A DNA stretch of 64,000 nt from Bacillota bacterium (GTDB lineage Bacteria > Bacillota > Sulfobacillia > JAJYWN01), in assembly GCA_021791495.1 (NCBI GenBank), contig JAJYWN010000021.1, positions 1-64,000 of the forward strand. Direction: 5' to 3'. The first letter of the stretch is position 1. Every line of letters begins with the position of its first letter. Under the pieces are notes generated by a model that saw nothing but the letters and a program-made list of their open reading frames with translations, did no database searches and had not been told where the DNA came from. Positions 1-8,061 of the stretch are shown here, piece after piece. The position numbers were made by a program, and so were the translations under genes.

Positions 1-64
1 GCCGATCCGCCTCGGATGGCATACGGTCCACGAAACCAGGTCGAAGGTGGCTCTTGCTGCCTGA

Positions 65-166
65 GATGCCGCTGACTTTCAGTCAGCGGAGTACGTCACC
101 GACGGCCTGCGCACTGTCGCCACGGAGTTCTACTCCAAGAAGAAAACCCTCACCCAAAGACGGTAG
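65..166 (+). other. Possible 3' remnant of a coding region
   Basis: An open stretch following a TGA at 62-64 reads as a charged helix-like peptide ending in a Lys/Arg-rich tail and a TAG stop. It has no start codon or ribosome binding site, so if real it is the decayed end of a gene whose body lies outside the window or is lost. A perfect inverted repeat lies inside it: 8-base arms CCGCTGAC and GTCAGCGG at about 69-89 with a 5-base loop and no T-run. I do not recognise the peptide. Confidence 0.2.
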
Positions 167-181
167 TTGGACGCCGGTGGC

Positions 182-616
182 CTAGATAGTCAACTGGCGC
201 ACTTTCTGCGATAATCGGAGAAACTCTTTGTCGCCATGTACAAGTGTTGCGCTCCTGTCCATTGCCGAAGCAGCTATGAAGGCATCCGCAGCACTTATCT
301 TGCCCAGTGCTTTAATCTCGGCTGCGAACTGGACAATCCTATCGTCCGGCCAAACTTGGTCTAGGTCGAGTGTGCTGAGTCTGAATAGAAGCAAGTCCGA
401 ATCCACATGGCCCCCCAGAGTGAGGTACTTGATCTCAAAAAGGGTCATGAACGAGACCCAGATAACTGCCTCTCCGCGTTCTCTCTGCTCGAAAACGCGC
501 TCTACGGTCTCAGCGCCATCTTCATCGTGGTAAAAGGCCAGAATCGCACTGGTATCCAATAGAAACGACTCGGGTCCGGCACAATCTTGGGGTGGGCTAC
601 TTTGGGTTTCCGTCAT
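182..616 (-). CDS. PIN-domain toxin of a VapBC pair
   Basis: A 144-residue protein with the PIN fold pattern. Acidic residues fit the Mg-binding site of RNase-type VapC toxins: Asp21 in LLDTSA, Glu61, Asp111 in SAADAF and Asp129 in HGDKEF. Known VapC toxins cleave RNA, often tRNA, and are held inactive by the VapB partner. The ATG at 616 lies 20 bases inside the end of the upstream antitoxin gene, so the two are translationally coupled. The N-terminal 17 residues before the first strand are longer than usual. Function is inferred from motifs and gene order; the RNA target cannot be read from sequence. Confidence 0.85.
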   Translation of the reverse strand: MTETQSSPPQDCAGPESFLLDTSAILAFYHDEDGAETVERVFEQRERGEAVIWVSFMTLFEIKYLTLGGHVDSDLLLFRLSTLDLDQVWPDDRIVQFAAEIKALGKISAADAFIAASAMDRSATLVHGDKEFLRLSQKVRQLTI

Positions 617-899
617 CCTTGGCCTCTTCCTCCCGTTCCTTTTGTCTATAGGCGCGCAGTGCTTCCAGGTAGTCGGTCCCGCCCTTACCCGCCCCCCGAA
701 AAGCTTTCCACGGTTTGTCCGGCAACGGAACTATCTCAATCGAACTTCCTTTGTCTATCCACGCGATACGGCTTCCCTCGCGCACGAGGAATTTCCCTCT
801 AATCTCGGACGGAATCACTGTCTGATAGCGGCTGCTTACAGTTGTTGTGGGTGGGGAGTTGGGGTGCTGCGGATCGGACTTATGGTCGTCGGGGCTCAT
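597..899 (-). CDS. AbrB/SpoVT-type antitoxin of a VapBC pair
   Basis: A 100-residue protein with an AbrB-type swapped-hairpin DNA-binding domain around residues 19-60 (motif VSSRYQTVIPSEIR). A charged C-terminal tail follows, of the kind that wraps the toxin. Start ATG at 899 is preceded by GGAGGT six bases upstream. The first 18 residues are Pro/His-rich and may be disordered. AbrB-type antitoxins repress their own promoter by binding inverted repeats, and a 24-bp inverted repeat overlaps the promoter just upstream (946-969). It overlaps the toxin gene by 20 bases. Confidence 0.85.
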   Translation of the reverse strand: MSPDDHKSDPQHPNSPPTTTVSSRYQTVIPSEIRGKFLVREGSRIAWIDKGSSIEIVPLPDKPWKAFRGAGKGGTDYLEALRAYRQKEREEEAKDDGNPK

Positions 900-919
900 A
901 ACTTCACCTCCGCAATCCT

Positions 920-969
920 AGTGTACAAGACGTTGCGGAATATTACAAGATGGTTGGTAGACCATCTTG
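920..969 (-). promoter_or_regulatory. Promoter and operator of the first vapBC pair
   Basis: On the minus strand, TTGTAA (943-948) and TACACT (920-925) are separated by 17 bases and fit a sigma-A promoter. The upstream hexamer overlaps a perfect inverted repeat with 9-base arms CAAGATGGT and ACCATCTTG at 946-969 around a 6-base spacer. This placement is what a self-repressing VapB would need. Confidence 0.65.
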
Positions 970-1059
970 CGTTGCAGGCATTCGACTTGCGTACCAAGAT
1001 TCCGGCGGGGAATTGGCTCTATCCACGTAAGGTTACTGTTCAACGCTGCCTTTTCCCCA

Positions 1060-1386
1060 CTAGTTTGGATCACCGGAAGGCGCGGACCGCACGGAAGTGG
1101 CGATGCCAAAGACCGACTCTGCGGTCACCCAGCCATTGGTCCCGCCACGGTTGTTGCCAATGAGGTAGCGGTCGTCCTGGATTGCCTTTATGAGGTGCAG
1201 GTAGACCTTCCTCCTGACCTTTGCCAGAACCACGTCTCCCACTTGGAGTTGGCGGTTGTCCACGGGTTCCAAGACCACGATATCGCCATCGTTGACCTTG
1301 CCGGCCATGGACTGGCCGCGGGGCCTGATGGTGACGGTGCGCCCCTCTTTTGGCTGCTCCATGCCCTGTGATATTCTCGCGTTCAC
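1060..1386 (-). CDS. Stand-alone S24/S26-type serine peptidase domain
   Basis: A small protein built around the LexA/signal-peptidase-like fold. It has the Ser in RGQSMAGKV, the GD-I-V-V strand and a later Lys in HLIKAI that fits the catalytic Lys. It ends with IGNNRGG and NGWV motifs that I associate with single-domain S24 proteins. There is no DNA-binding domain. The open frame reaches 1521, but I prefer the GTG at 1386, with a GGGGAAAG site upstream; an ATG at 1362 is also possible. Members may be self-cleaving or protease-like, and the target is unknown. It is not obviously in an operon with the VapBC pair. Confidence 0.6.
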   Translation of the reverse strand: MNARISQGMEQPKEGRTVTIRPRGQSMAGKVNDGDIVVLEPVDNRQLQVGDVVLAKVRRKVYLHLIKAIQDDRYLIGNNRGGTNGWVTAESVFGIATSVRSAPSGDPN

Positions 1387-1600
1387 TCTCCACTTTCCCC
1401 ACGGTAGACGAAGGTCCGCCTCTACGCCGTTCATTCCATTGTAGAATAGCCGGTCCGGAGACAGAAGCGGGAGGGTGTACCCGGTCCACTGATAGTCGAT
1501 CGATGGCTGCCGCCGGCCCATCGACTAAGACGAGGCCCCGCGCCGACCTCTGTGTCGGACGGGGCCCATGTGCATCTAGCAGTAGCGCAGCGGCTCCTGC

Positions 1601-2701
1601 CTAGCTCTTGCCCCTGCCGCCCGCGCCCGGCTCGTCGTCGCAGCTGCAGTCCCCTTCTCCAGAGTCGCCGTTATCCGCGCCGCATCCGGCGTCCGCGCCG
1701 AACCCCCAGGGGTTCCCCTCTTGGACGTAAAGGCGCGGCGTCTGCCGGTTGATGTGGAGCTGGAAGATGTCGGGGCGGTTGTAGTGGCCGGCGAAATCCA
1801 GGTGGAGCTTGGTCTTCAGGCAGTTCTCCAGGTCGACGTCGGCGTAGAGCAGGCCTTCCTCGTTCCCCATGGGGCCGGCGACGATGGAGGCGTCCGGCGC
1901 GACAATGACCGACCCGCCCGAGTTGGCCGGGTTCCGGAGAAACTGCTCCTGCCGCTCGTTGGGCTCCAGCATCTTGATCATCCGCTCGTCCACGCTACCG
2001 GCGGAGGCGATGACATAGGCCTTGGTCATGCGGGCGAAGCCCTGCGCCGAAATGGAGATGTTTTCCACCAAGGGCTGCCGCGCGTTGATGGGCCGGTGGT
2101 TCGGCCAGGCCATGGCGTGAATCATCGTCCCCTCCGAAGCCAGAGCGAAGATGGCCAAGGGGTTGAAGTTCTCGCTGCACATCAACCCGCTGATGGGACC
2201 GTACTCGGTCTGGAAGGCGCCGAAGGTATCGGCCGAGCCGACCTTGTGCACGAAACGCTCGCCCACCGTCGGCATGATCTTCTGGTGCTTGCCCATGTAC
2301 CTGCCTTCTGGGCTGATGAAGACCTGCGAGTTATACATGGTCCCGCTGTAGAGAGACTCCTTCTCACACAGCCCCATGATGACGTAGGTGCCGGCGTCCT
2401 TGGCGGCCTGGCACAGGGCGGCGATCTCGGGGCCGCCGGCCGGCTCCTTCTCGGGTATGATCACCGAGTTCTTCAAGAGCTGCAGACTAAGGCGCGACGC
2501 GACGTTGTCGGTGCCGGGGTGAAAGTGGAACCACACGGGGTGGGCCGGGATGAATCCTTCTGGAAACGCGATCACCTTGGCGCCGTTGGCTCCCGCTTCC
2601 CGAATGAACTGGCACGCCTTCTCGGTCGAAGCTTCCCGATCGAGGAAAACCGGCGCCGCGTTGACCGCGGCTACCTTGAGCTTCGGGTACTTGTCACCCA
2701 T
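1601..2701 (-). CDS. Nitrilase-family carbon-nitrogen hydrolase
   Basis: A 366-residue nitrilase-superfamily enzyme with the expected triad: Glu48 in FPEGF, Lys141 in KHQKIMP and Cys175 in GLMCSEN. The sequence resembles true nitrilases and cyanide or aliphatic nitrile hydrolases more than omega-amidases (for example IPAHP after the Glu, and a later GHYNRPD segment). It should convert a nitrile to acid and ammonia in the cytoplasm. The last ~30 residues, after the catalytic domain, are a Gly/Asp/Cys-rich tail that is not part of the fold. The ATG at 2701 has GGAGGG 11 bases upstream. The substrate cannot be assigned. Confidence 0.85.
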   Translation of the reverse strand: MGDKYPKLKVAAVNAAPVFLDREASTEKACQFIREAGANGAKVIAFPEGFIPAHPVWFHFHPGTDNVASRLSLQLLKNSVIIPEKEPAGGPEIAALCQAAKDAGTYVIMGLCEKESLYSGTMYNSQVFISPEGRYMGKHQKIMPTVGERFVHKVGSADTFGAFQTEYGPISGLMCSENFNPLAIFALASEGTMIHAMAWPNHRPINARQPLVENISISAQGFARMTKAYVIASAGSVDERMIKMLEPNERQEQFLRNPANSGGSVIVAPDASIVAGPMGNEEGLLYADVDLENCLKTKLHLDFAGHYNRPDIFQLHINRQTPRLYVQEGNPWGFGADAGCGADNGDSGEGDCSCDDEPGAGGRGKS

Positions 2702-2806
2702 GACTGGATAATCCCTCCGGAAATGGGACCGTTGCCAGGCGGTCCCGCCTCTTTCGTGGCGGTTCTTCGACGCAAAATGCGTTGCACCTGCGGAAATGGC
2801 TGAGCG

Positions 2807-4075
2807 CTATGCTATGGTTTCCTTTCGTGGTCGCCTGCGGTCGGCCCTTGCCGCAAGGACCACCCCAACGATCGATAGCAGCGTCACCACCGTCAGGAAC
2901 GGCAGGTAGGGGTCTCTGGCGTACAGGTGTCCGCCGACGTAAGGTCCCACCGTCATGCCCAGGCTATTGGCCACTTGGATGACGGCCAGCACACGGCCTC
3001 TCTTCTCTTTCGGAACCATCCCGCCCGCCGCCGCGACGGCCAGGCTCATTCCACCGATGCCGCGGGCCAAGGACGAGAAAGCCAAGAGAAGGAAGGGTGC
3101 CGACCACAGGCGCGCGCCGGGCGCCTCTCCGATGCCGCCCATCCGGCCGAGCATCGGGGCCGAGACCAGCAGTCCCAGGAACCCGGACATCACCGCTACC
3201 AGCACGACCCCGAATACTCGCAGCTTGCCATAGCGGTCGCCGAACCAGCCAATCACGGGGCTGACGATGGTCGCCCCCAGGGCCGCCACCGCCGCCAGAG
3301 CGCTGATCCAGAACAGGTCGACCTTGCCCACGTCCTGGAGGAAGGGTGTGACGAAAGTCCCAGCCAGGCCCTGCAGACCAAAGACGGTGAAAAACAGTGC
3401 GGCGAACGCCAGTACGGCCGGGTTCACGTAGAAGAGGGAATCCAGCCAGGACCGCGTCCACGGTAGCCTGCCAGTGCCCGAGTCCCCGGCTCGTTCCGAC
3501 CCGTGCCGCCCAAACCCTCGATCGGGGTACTGTTTGGCGATGGGCAGCGATGCCACTGTCGCCAAGGTCCACAGGACTGCTACCACCCAGAACACGGCCC
3601 GGATGTCGCTGCGGTCGGCCAACCAACCACCAATGGGCGGTCCGATGACCGATCCCAGGGGGAAGGAACTCATGACGAAGCTGTAGACGAAAGCGTCCCG
3701 TCCCTTGGGGGCCTTTTCCATGACGTAGGCCTGCAGGGCGGGAAGAAAGATCATCCCGGCGTTGAAGAACAAAACCCCCGGAGCCAGCGCCGCCCAACGC
3801 CCGGCCAAAGCATAGGTGATCGGAACCGGGATGGCTATCGCCCACCCCCATAGAACCTGCGCACGCCGTTCGAATCGGTCCGCCAAGAGGCCGGCGGGTA
3901 TGGCGAAGACCAGGGCGGTCGCCCCGCCTATGGCGGCCAGGAACCCGATGTCGACCGGCGTCCCGCCGAGCTGACGGACATAAGCCGGCCACAAGGGGGC
4001 GTAGAGTCCCATCCCCACGGCAAAGAGGAAGTTGGAGGCATAGAGAAGCCAGAGATCCCTGTTCAAATGGCGCAT
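2807..4075 (-). CDS. MFS transporter
   Basis: A 422-residue membrane protein with about 12 hydrophobic segments and the loop motif GLLADRFERR between segments 2 and 3, typical of the major facilitator superfamily. A second copy, GWFGDRYGKLR, follows the central loop, as expected for the two-fold repeat. The central cytoplasmic loop (about residues 195-215) is polar. Substrate cannot be read; the overall pattern suits a drug or metabolite exporter. It lies 45 bases downstream of the nucleotidyltransferase-like gene on the same strand and may be co-transcribed with it. The site upstream of the ATG at 4075 is weak (GGGAT). Confidence 0.85.
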   Translation of the reverse strand: MRHLNRDLWLLYASNFLFAVGMGLYAPLWPAYVRQLGGTPVDIGFLAAIGGATALVFAIPAGLLADRFERRAQVLWGWAIAIPVPITYALAGRWAALAPGVLFFNAGMIFLPALQAYVMEKAPKGRDAFVYSFVMSSFPLGSVIGPPIGGWLADRSDIRAVFWVVAVLWTLATVASLPIAKQYPDRGFGRHGSERAGDSGTGRLPWTRSWLDSLFYVNPAVLAFAALFFTVFGLQGLAGTFVTPFLQDVGKVDLFWISALAAVAALGATIVSPVIGWFGDRYGKLRVFGVVLVAVMSGFLGLLVSAPMLGRMGGIGEAPGARLWSAPFLLLAFSSLARGIGGMSLAVAAAGGMVPKEKRGRVLAVIQVANSLGMTVGPYVGGHLYARDPYLPFLTVVTLLSIVGVVLAARADRRRPRKETIA

Positions 4076-4120
4076 GGGCTAATCCCGTTTCTGTTCGAGT
4101 CCTGTCTCTCGGCGTGCACC

Positions 4121-5041
4121 CTAATGCTTGCAGTACTTACGAAAAAGGTTGGCCAGGTAGTCCGCCCTGCTCCGGAGGCCCTCAGGAGATAGTTTTCCGA
4201 AGTCGAAGGCCTCCTCAAGCTCGGGGACCAGCTCCGGCAGGCCCAGAATCTCCACGACCTGCTCACGCACATGTTTCATGTAGTCGATGGGGTACTTCCC
4301 CTGCCGCAGAAAAAGGGCCTGGAGCAGGTACTTGAAGGCGAACAAAGTCCGCTCCACGCCGTGGAAGAGCAGGCCGCGGTCGGCCATTTCGCGCACGGTG
4401 CGGATGTTATGCCAGAAGTCGCCCTCGACGGCCAGGCGTTTGGCTTCACGGACGTCCTCACTGAAGTATGGGAGGAACTGACGCCGCCACATCGTCCACC
4501 AGCCATCGCGTTCAAGGAGCGCGACAGAGTAGACCGCCAGGTTGCCCGCGGCCAGTTCGAAGTCGTCTTCGCGAGGGAGGGCGTTGAAACGCGGCTCGAT
4601 GATACCGTTGTGATAGCCCACATCGGCGCGGATGGAAGCCGGCAGATCGCCGACGCCCGGTACCGAAGCGCTGATTAGGTCGGCCCGGGAGAAGAAGACG
4701 GCGCACCCGTCGCCGAAGGGCACGGGCCTGGTTTCCTTGGTACGCAACCGTTCCGCCAGCTCGTTGGCCCGTCCGAGGAAGGCCTCCCAGTCTGGCGGTG
4801 GCACCATGACCGTGATGTCCACGCAGGACGACTCGGCTCCACGACCCCGCGCCAAGGACCCCGAAAGTAGGACGGCCTTGACCGCCGGGTCTCCGAAGAA
4901 GAAGTGATGGGCCAAGGTAAAGGCAACCCGACGGTGCTCCGCCGTGGGAAAGGCCGGGGAAATGCGGTCGCCCGCGGCTGGCCTGGCGGCGCCCGCCGCC
5001 GCGAGAAGGGCCGGCTCTAGGTATGTGGACTCGTCGGACAT
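4121..5041 (-). CDS. Nucleotidyltransferase-fold protein, unknown substrate
   Basis: A 306-residue protein whose N-terminal part holds the nucleotidyltransferase pattern LSGSLARGRG followed by an acidic VDITVMV strand, as in aminoglycoside and MNT-type nucleotidyltransferases. The rest is helical, with many aromatic residues, resembling the helical domain that follows this fold. The start at 5041 is chosen because AGGAGG lies eight bases before the ATG; the frame stays open to 5242 but that extension has no site. It may adenylylate a small molecule or protein. The second acid of the usual D-x-D pair is replaced (Cys-Val-Asp), so activity needs checking. Confidence 0.6.
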   Translation of the reverse strand: MSDESTYLEPALLAAAGAARPAAGDRISPAFPTAEHRRVAFTLAHHFFFGDPAVKAVLLSGSLARGRGAESSCVDITVMVPPPDWEAFLGRANELAERLRTKETRPVPFGDGCAVFFSRADLISASVPGVGDLPASIRADVGYHNGIIEPRFNALPREDDFELAAGNLAVYSVALLERDGWWTMWRRQFLPYFSEDVREAKRLAVEGDFWHNIRTVREMADRGLLFHGVERTLFAFKYLLQALFLRQGKYPIDYMKHVREQVVEILGLPELVPELEEAFDFGKLSPEGLRSRADYLANLFRKYCKH

Positions 5042-5353
5042 GGCTGGACCTCCTGGCAAATGCCGTGGAACCTCGTGGGGGAAGAGCGACCACCTTGCGA
5101 TTGCCCTGCTTATCTTCTCAGATGCGTTTACCCCGGTCAAGGGGCCGGGCACATCAGAGAAGCCGAAGCGAGAGGGTTCCCGGTTGATGCCGAAATCACC
5201 GACATTGACACTGCCTGATGCCGAGGAAATCGGCACGGGCACCCAGAAGGCATGACGATATTCTCGGCATCAACAGCCCCTCATGACGAAATTGTCGTCA
5301 TCGGAGACGTCCAACACCGAAAGCCTCGTCGATCTATGCCAACCATCCCGATG
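5042..5353. promoter_or_regulatory. Intergenic region with three copies of TGATGCCGA and a hairpin
   Basis: No gene is seen here. Three copies of TGATGCCGA occur: 5185-5193 (within GTTGATGCCGA, 5183-5193), 5216-5224, and inverted at 5264-5272 (within TCGGCATCAAC, 5264-5274). The outer two form an 11-base inverted repeat. A second inverted repeat, ATGACGA/TCGTCAT, lies at 5283-5301 with no T-run. A weak minus-strand promoter may start from TTGACC at 5135-5140. The region lies between the end of the glutamate-synthase-like operon and the nucleotidyltransferase-fold gene. Confidence 0.35.
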
Positions 5354-8059
5354 TTAGCCCTTTCGCCCTTCCGGGACGACCTTCCGGTAGACCTCCGCCG
5401 GACTACGTCCTCCGAGCAGCTGCCGGACGCCGATACCGAAATGCCGCTCGTTCTCCGCCAGGTAGGGCTCGACGACGGCCCAGTCCGCCGCGCCGAAGTC
5501 CACAATCTCGCCCCCGTTTAGCTGCCCCTTCGACAGCGTCCGCTCCGGGTCGTTGATGTACCCGGCTCCGCCGGATGCCAGAGAGAAGAAGTTGCTCCCC
5601 GGATACCTGTCCGGAAGCGGCGTCAGAGCGCCCCTCTCGTCCAGAGCCACGCCGTTCAGCACCAGGAAACCTCCGCCCGTGATGGCGCCGGCCATGAACG
5701 ACTCACAGGCGTAGTCCAAGGCCGTGCCGTTGACGATGGCCCGGATGTTGCCCACGGCGTTGATCAGAGGGCGGCCGGCGGCGTTCCCCAGAACGTAGGC
5801 AACGCCCCCCTTGGCGCCGTAGAGGAAGGTCTGCCCTACCATGCCGTGGATGACCAGCTTGCCGGATTTCAGGATCTGCCCGACCTGGTCCTGCGCGTCC
5901 CCGTGGACGTGAATCTCGGCCCCGTCGAGGCCCGAACCAAGGTAATCACCGCTGCTTCCATACACGTCAAGGCGAACCCCGTGGCTATCCGCTCCCAACC
6001 CACACCCCAGGAAGCGGTCGCCGTGGCAGCCGAAGACGATGAACCGGCGCCATCCAAGGCGGTAGGCCGCAACAACCACTTCGGCCGCCGAATCCGGCCC
6101 TTGCGGTTCGAAACCGGTGCAGTCGATGAAGAGTGTGGGAGCGCTAGGGACGCCGAGAGAGCCGGGGTCTCCGAAGGAGCCGGGGTCACCGTCCCCGGCG
6201 GTGGGACCTCCGTCTGGAGCCGCCAGATGGGCACGGCTTCCCCAGTCGATGCGCACGTCACCGCCCACACCACCACCGATGCGCGGCACCCCGCGGAAGA
6301 TCTCGTCGAGGCCGATACGGAGCCGGTGAACCACAGCGCTACGCTTCTTGCGGCCGGTGTCTGCCCGGCGGTCGTGCAGGGTCGTCAGTCGCCCTATGAC
6401 CTCGTGGCGTCTGGCCGGATCCTCGGCGGCCAGGGACACCTGCCGGCGCACAAAACTGTCCAAATCATCAAAACTGCACCCCGCCAGGTCTATCTCGTCG
6501 CTCCTGTCGCCACTCGCGTGGTGTCCGCCGTAGTCGCCGCTCCCGCCATTTCCGTTCCCGCCGTTGCCGTTCCCGCCGTTGCCGTTCTGATCTTCCCCAG
6601 CCGCCGCGTAAGCTACCGCAGCCACCGCCGGAAGTTCGAGGCCCACCAGGGACTCGTGGTGCATCTGGCCCGGTGCGGTGACCACCGGCCGCCCGAACTT
6701 GTCGGCGCAGGCGAACGGGACCGGCTCCTCGGCGGCGCCGGCAGCAGGATCCGTCTCGAAAGGTCCGACCGTAAAGACGAAGGCCCCGCCGTCACTGTGG
6801 CTCCCTCCGCGGGCGTTCCAGTAGCGGTCGGCCACGGGGCAGACGCGCGCGTCGTCCTTGGACAAGCTCTGGAGGAAGGCGTCGATGGCCTGCTTCTCAG
6901 AGGCGATGACGCCCACCGAAATCTCGCCCTCCTGCAGCGCGAAGACTTGCGGGCGGAGCATGGACGTGTCGGTGATGCCAATGAGCTGGGCCGCCCCCGT
7001 CTTGGGGTCGGTACGGGCGATGATAAAGAACCAGGGGCCGTCCGGGGACCCGTGGAGGTGGGCCCGTTGGACGGCGCCGTAGACGCGCCGCTTCTCAGGA
7101 GGGAGCTTGGTGAAGTCCCGCTCGGTGGTGGGCCCCAGAGCTTCGATAAGATACTCCAAGGGGTAACCGTAGACGCGGTTATACAGATCGAAAAGGTACA
7201 CCGACACTTCGGTGTCGGTCATGAACAAGGGGAAGTAGTTCCGTTGACGCAGGTACTCGGTGACGCCGTAGTAGTTGGCGAAGTCGCCGTTATGGACCAG
7301 AGCTTCGTCCAGACCGCTGAAGGGGTGAGCGCCGCCGGGGTGCCACACCCGGCCGCGAGTCGGGTAGCGCTGGTGGCCGATCCAGACGTGCGCCTTGAAG
7401 TCGTCAAGGAGGTAGTACCGGGCCACATCCTCGGCGTAGCCCACGGCCTTCAGGATCATCATGTTCCGCCCGTGGGAAAGGACGAAAGCTTTCTTGTCCT
7501 CGCGGTCGCCGTAGTACTGGCGGTTCAGGCGGAAGGAGTTTTGGAAGACGAACTCGTCCTCGGCGGCAGCCAGGGCCGCGGCGGAGGCGCCGTTGCCACC
7601 CATGAACCCCTGCTCCTCGGCGAAGCGCGTCAGCACGTCTTCCTTCACCCGGGCGAAGTATCGGACCACGCGCGGCGGCCTGATCTCCAGACCCGCGTCC
7701 CGGTGGTCGTCCATGCTGGGAAGCTCCTGGACCTGGGCGAGATCGAAGAAAGGCTCGATGTAGGCGCGCTCGATCTCGGCGCGGGAGTCGCCCTCAAGAA
7801 GCCCCAGGTGGATGGCGTAGTGCCTTGGGTAATCCGGGAAACACCCGGCGGCGGCGATGCCTCCCCCCTTGCCGTTACCGCGGTTGCGCATCTGGCGGCA
7901 GGGGACGATAAGGTGCCGGCCTCTAATGGGGACCGAGGCGGCCAGGCCGATGACGCCGCAACCACCCTCGGCGGCCTCTTCGTTGCGGTGGCCGGCCGAA
8001 CCGGCCGAACCGCCGAGGGCGAGACGCGATCTGATAATGGTATCTGCCAGGTCGTTCAT
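5354..8059 (-). CDS. Fused glutamine amidotransferase (class II) and GXGXG subunit of a glutamate-synthase-like enzyme
   Basis: A 901-residue protein. Residues ~34-480 form an Ntn-type glutaminase domain: candidate nucleophile Cys34 in GGCGVIGL, then RYPTRG (~233) and HNGD (~257). A low-complexity Gly/Asn and polar linker spans ~485-645. Residues ~640-880 form the Gly-rich GXGXG beta-helix (FGCHGDRFLG, VYGSSGDYLGSG) found in GltB domain 3 and FwdC/GlxC proteins. In archaeal-type glutamate synthase and in N-methylglutamate synthase these are separate subunits. Known class II enzymes expose the Cys by removing a propeptide, here ~33 residues. Start ATG 8059 follows GGAG, two bases after the upstream stop. 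Confidence 0.85.
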   Translation of the reverse strand: MNDLADTIIRSRLALGGSAGSAGHRNEEAAEGGCGVIGLAASVPIRGRHLIVPCRQMRNRGNGKGGGIAAAGCFPDYPRHYAIHLGLLEGDSRAEIERAYIEPFFDLAQVQELPSMDDHRDAGLEIRPPRVVRYFARVKEDVLTRFAEEQGFMGGNGASAAALAAAEDEFVFQNSFRLNRQYYGDREDKKAFVLSHGRNMMILKAVGYAEDVARYYLLDDFKAHVWIGHQRYPTRGRVWHPGGAHPFSGLDEALVHNGDFANYYGVTEYLRQRNYFPLFMTDTEVSVYLFDLYNRVYGYPLEYLIEALGPTTERDFTKLPPEKRRVYGAVQRAHLHGSPDGPWFFIIARTDPKTGAAQLIGITDTSMLRPQVFALQEGEISVGVIASEKQAIDAFLQSLSKDDARVCPVADRYWNARGGSHSDGGAFVFTVGPFETDPAAGAAEEPVPFACADKFGRPVVTAPGQMHHESLVGLELPAVAAVAYAAAGEDQNGNGGNGNGGNGNGGSGDYGGHHASGDRSDEIDLAGCSFDDLDSFVRRQVSLAAEDPARRHEVIGRLTTLHDRRADTGRKKRSAVVHRLRIGLDEIFRGVPRIGGGVGGDVRIDWGSRAHLAAPDGGPTAGDGDPGSFGDPGSLGVPSAPTLFIDCTGFEPQGPDSAAEVVVAAYRLGWRRFIVFGCHGDRFLGCGLGADSHGVRLDVYGSSGDYLGSGLDGAEIHVHGDAQDQVGQILKSGKLVIHGMVGQTFLYGAKGGVAYVLGNAAGRPLINAVGNIRAIVNGTALDYACESFMAGAITGGGFLVLNGVALDERGALTPLPDRYPGSNFFSLASGGAGYINDPERTLSKGQLNGGEIVDFGAADWAVVEPYLAENERHFGIGVRQLLGGRSPAEVYRKVVPEGRKG

Positions 8060-8061
8060 GG

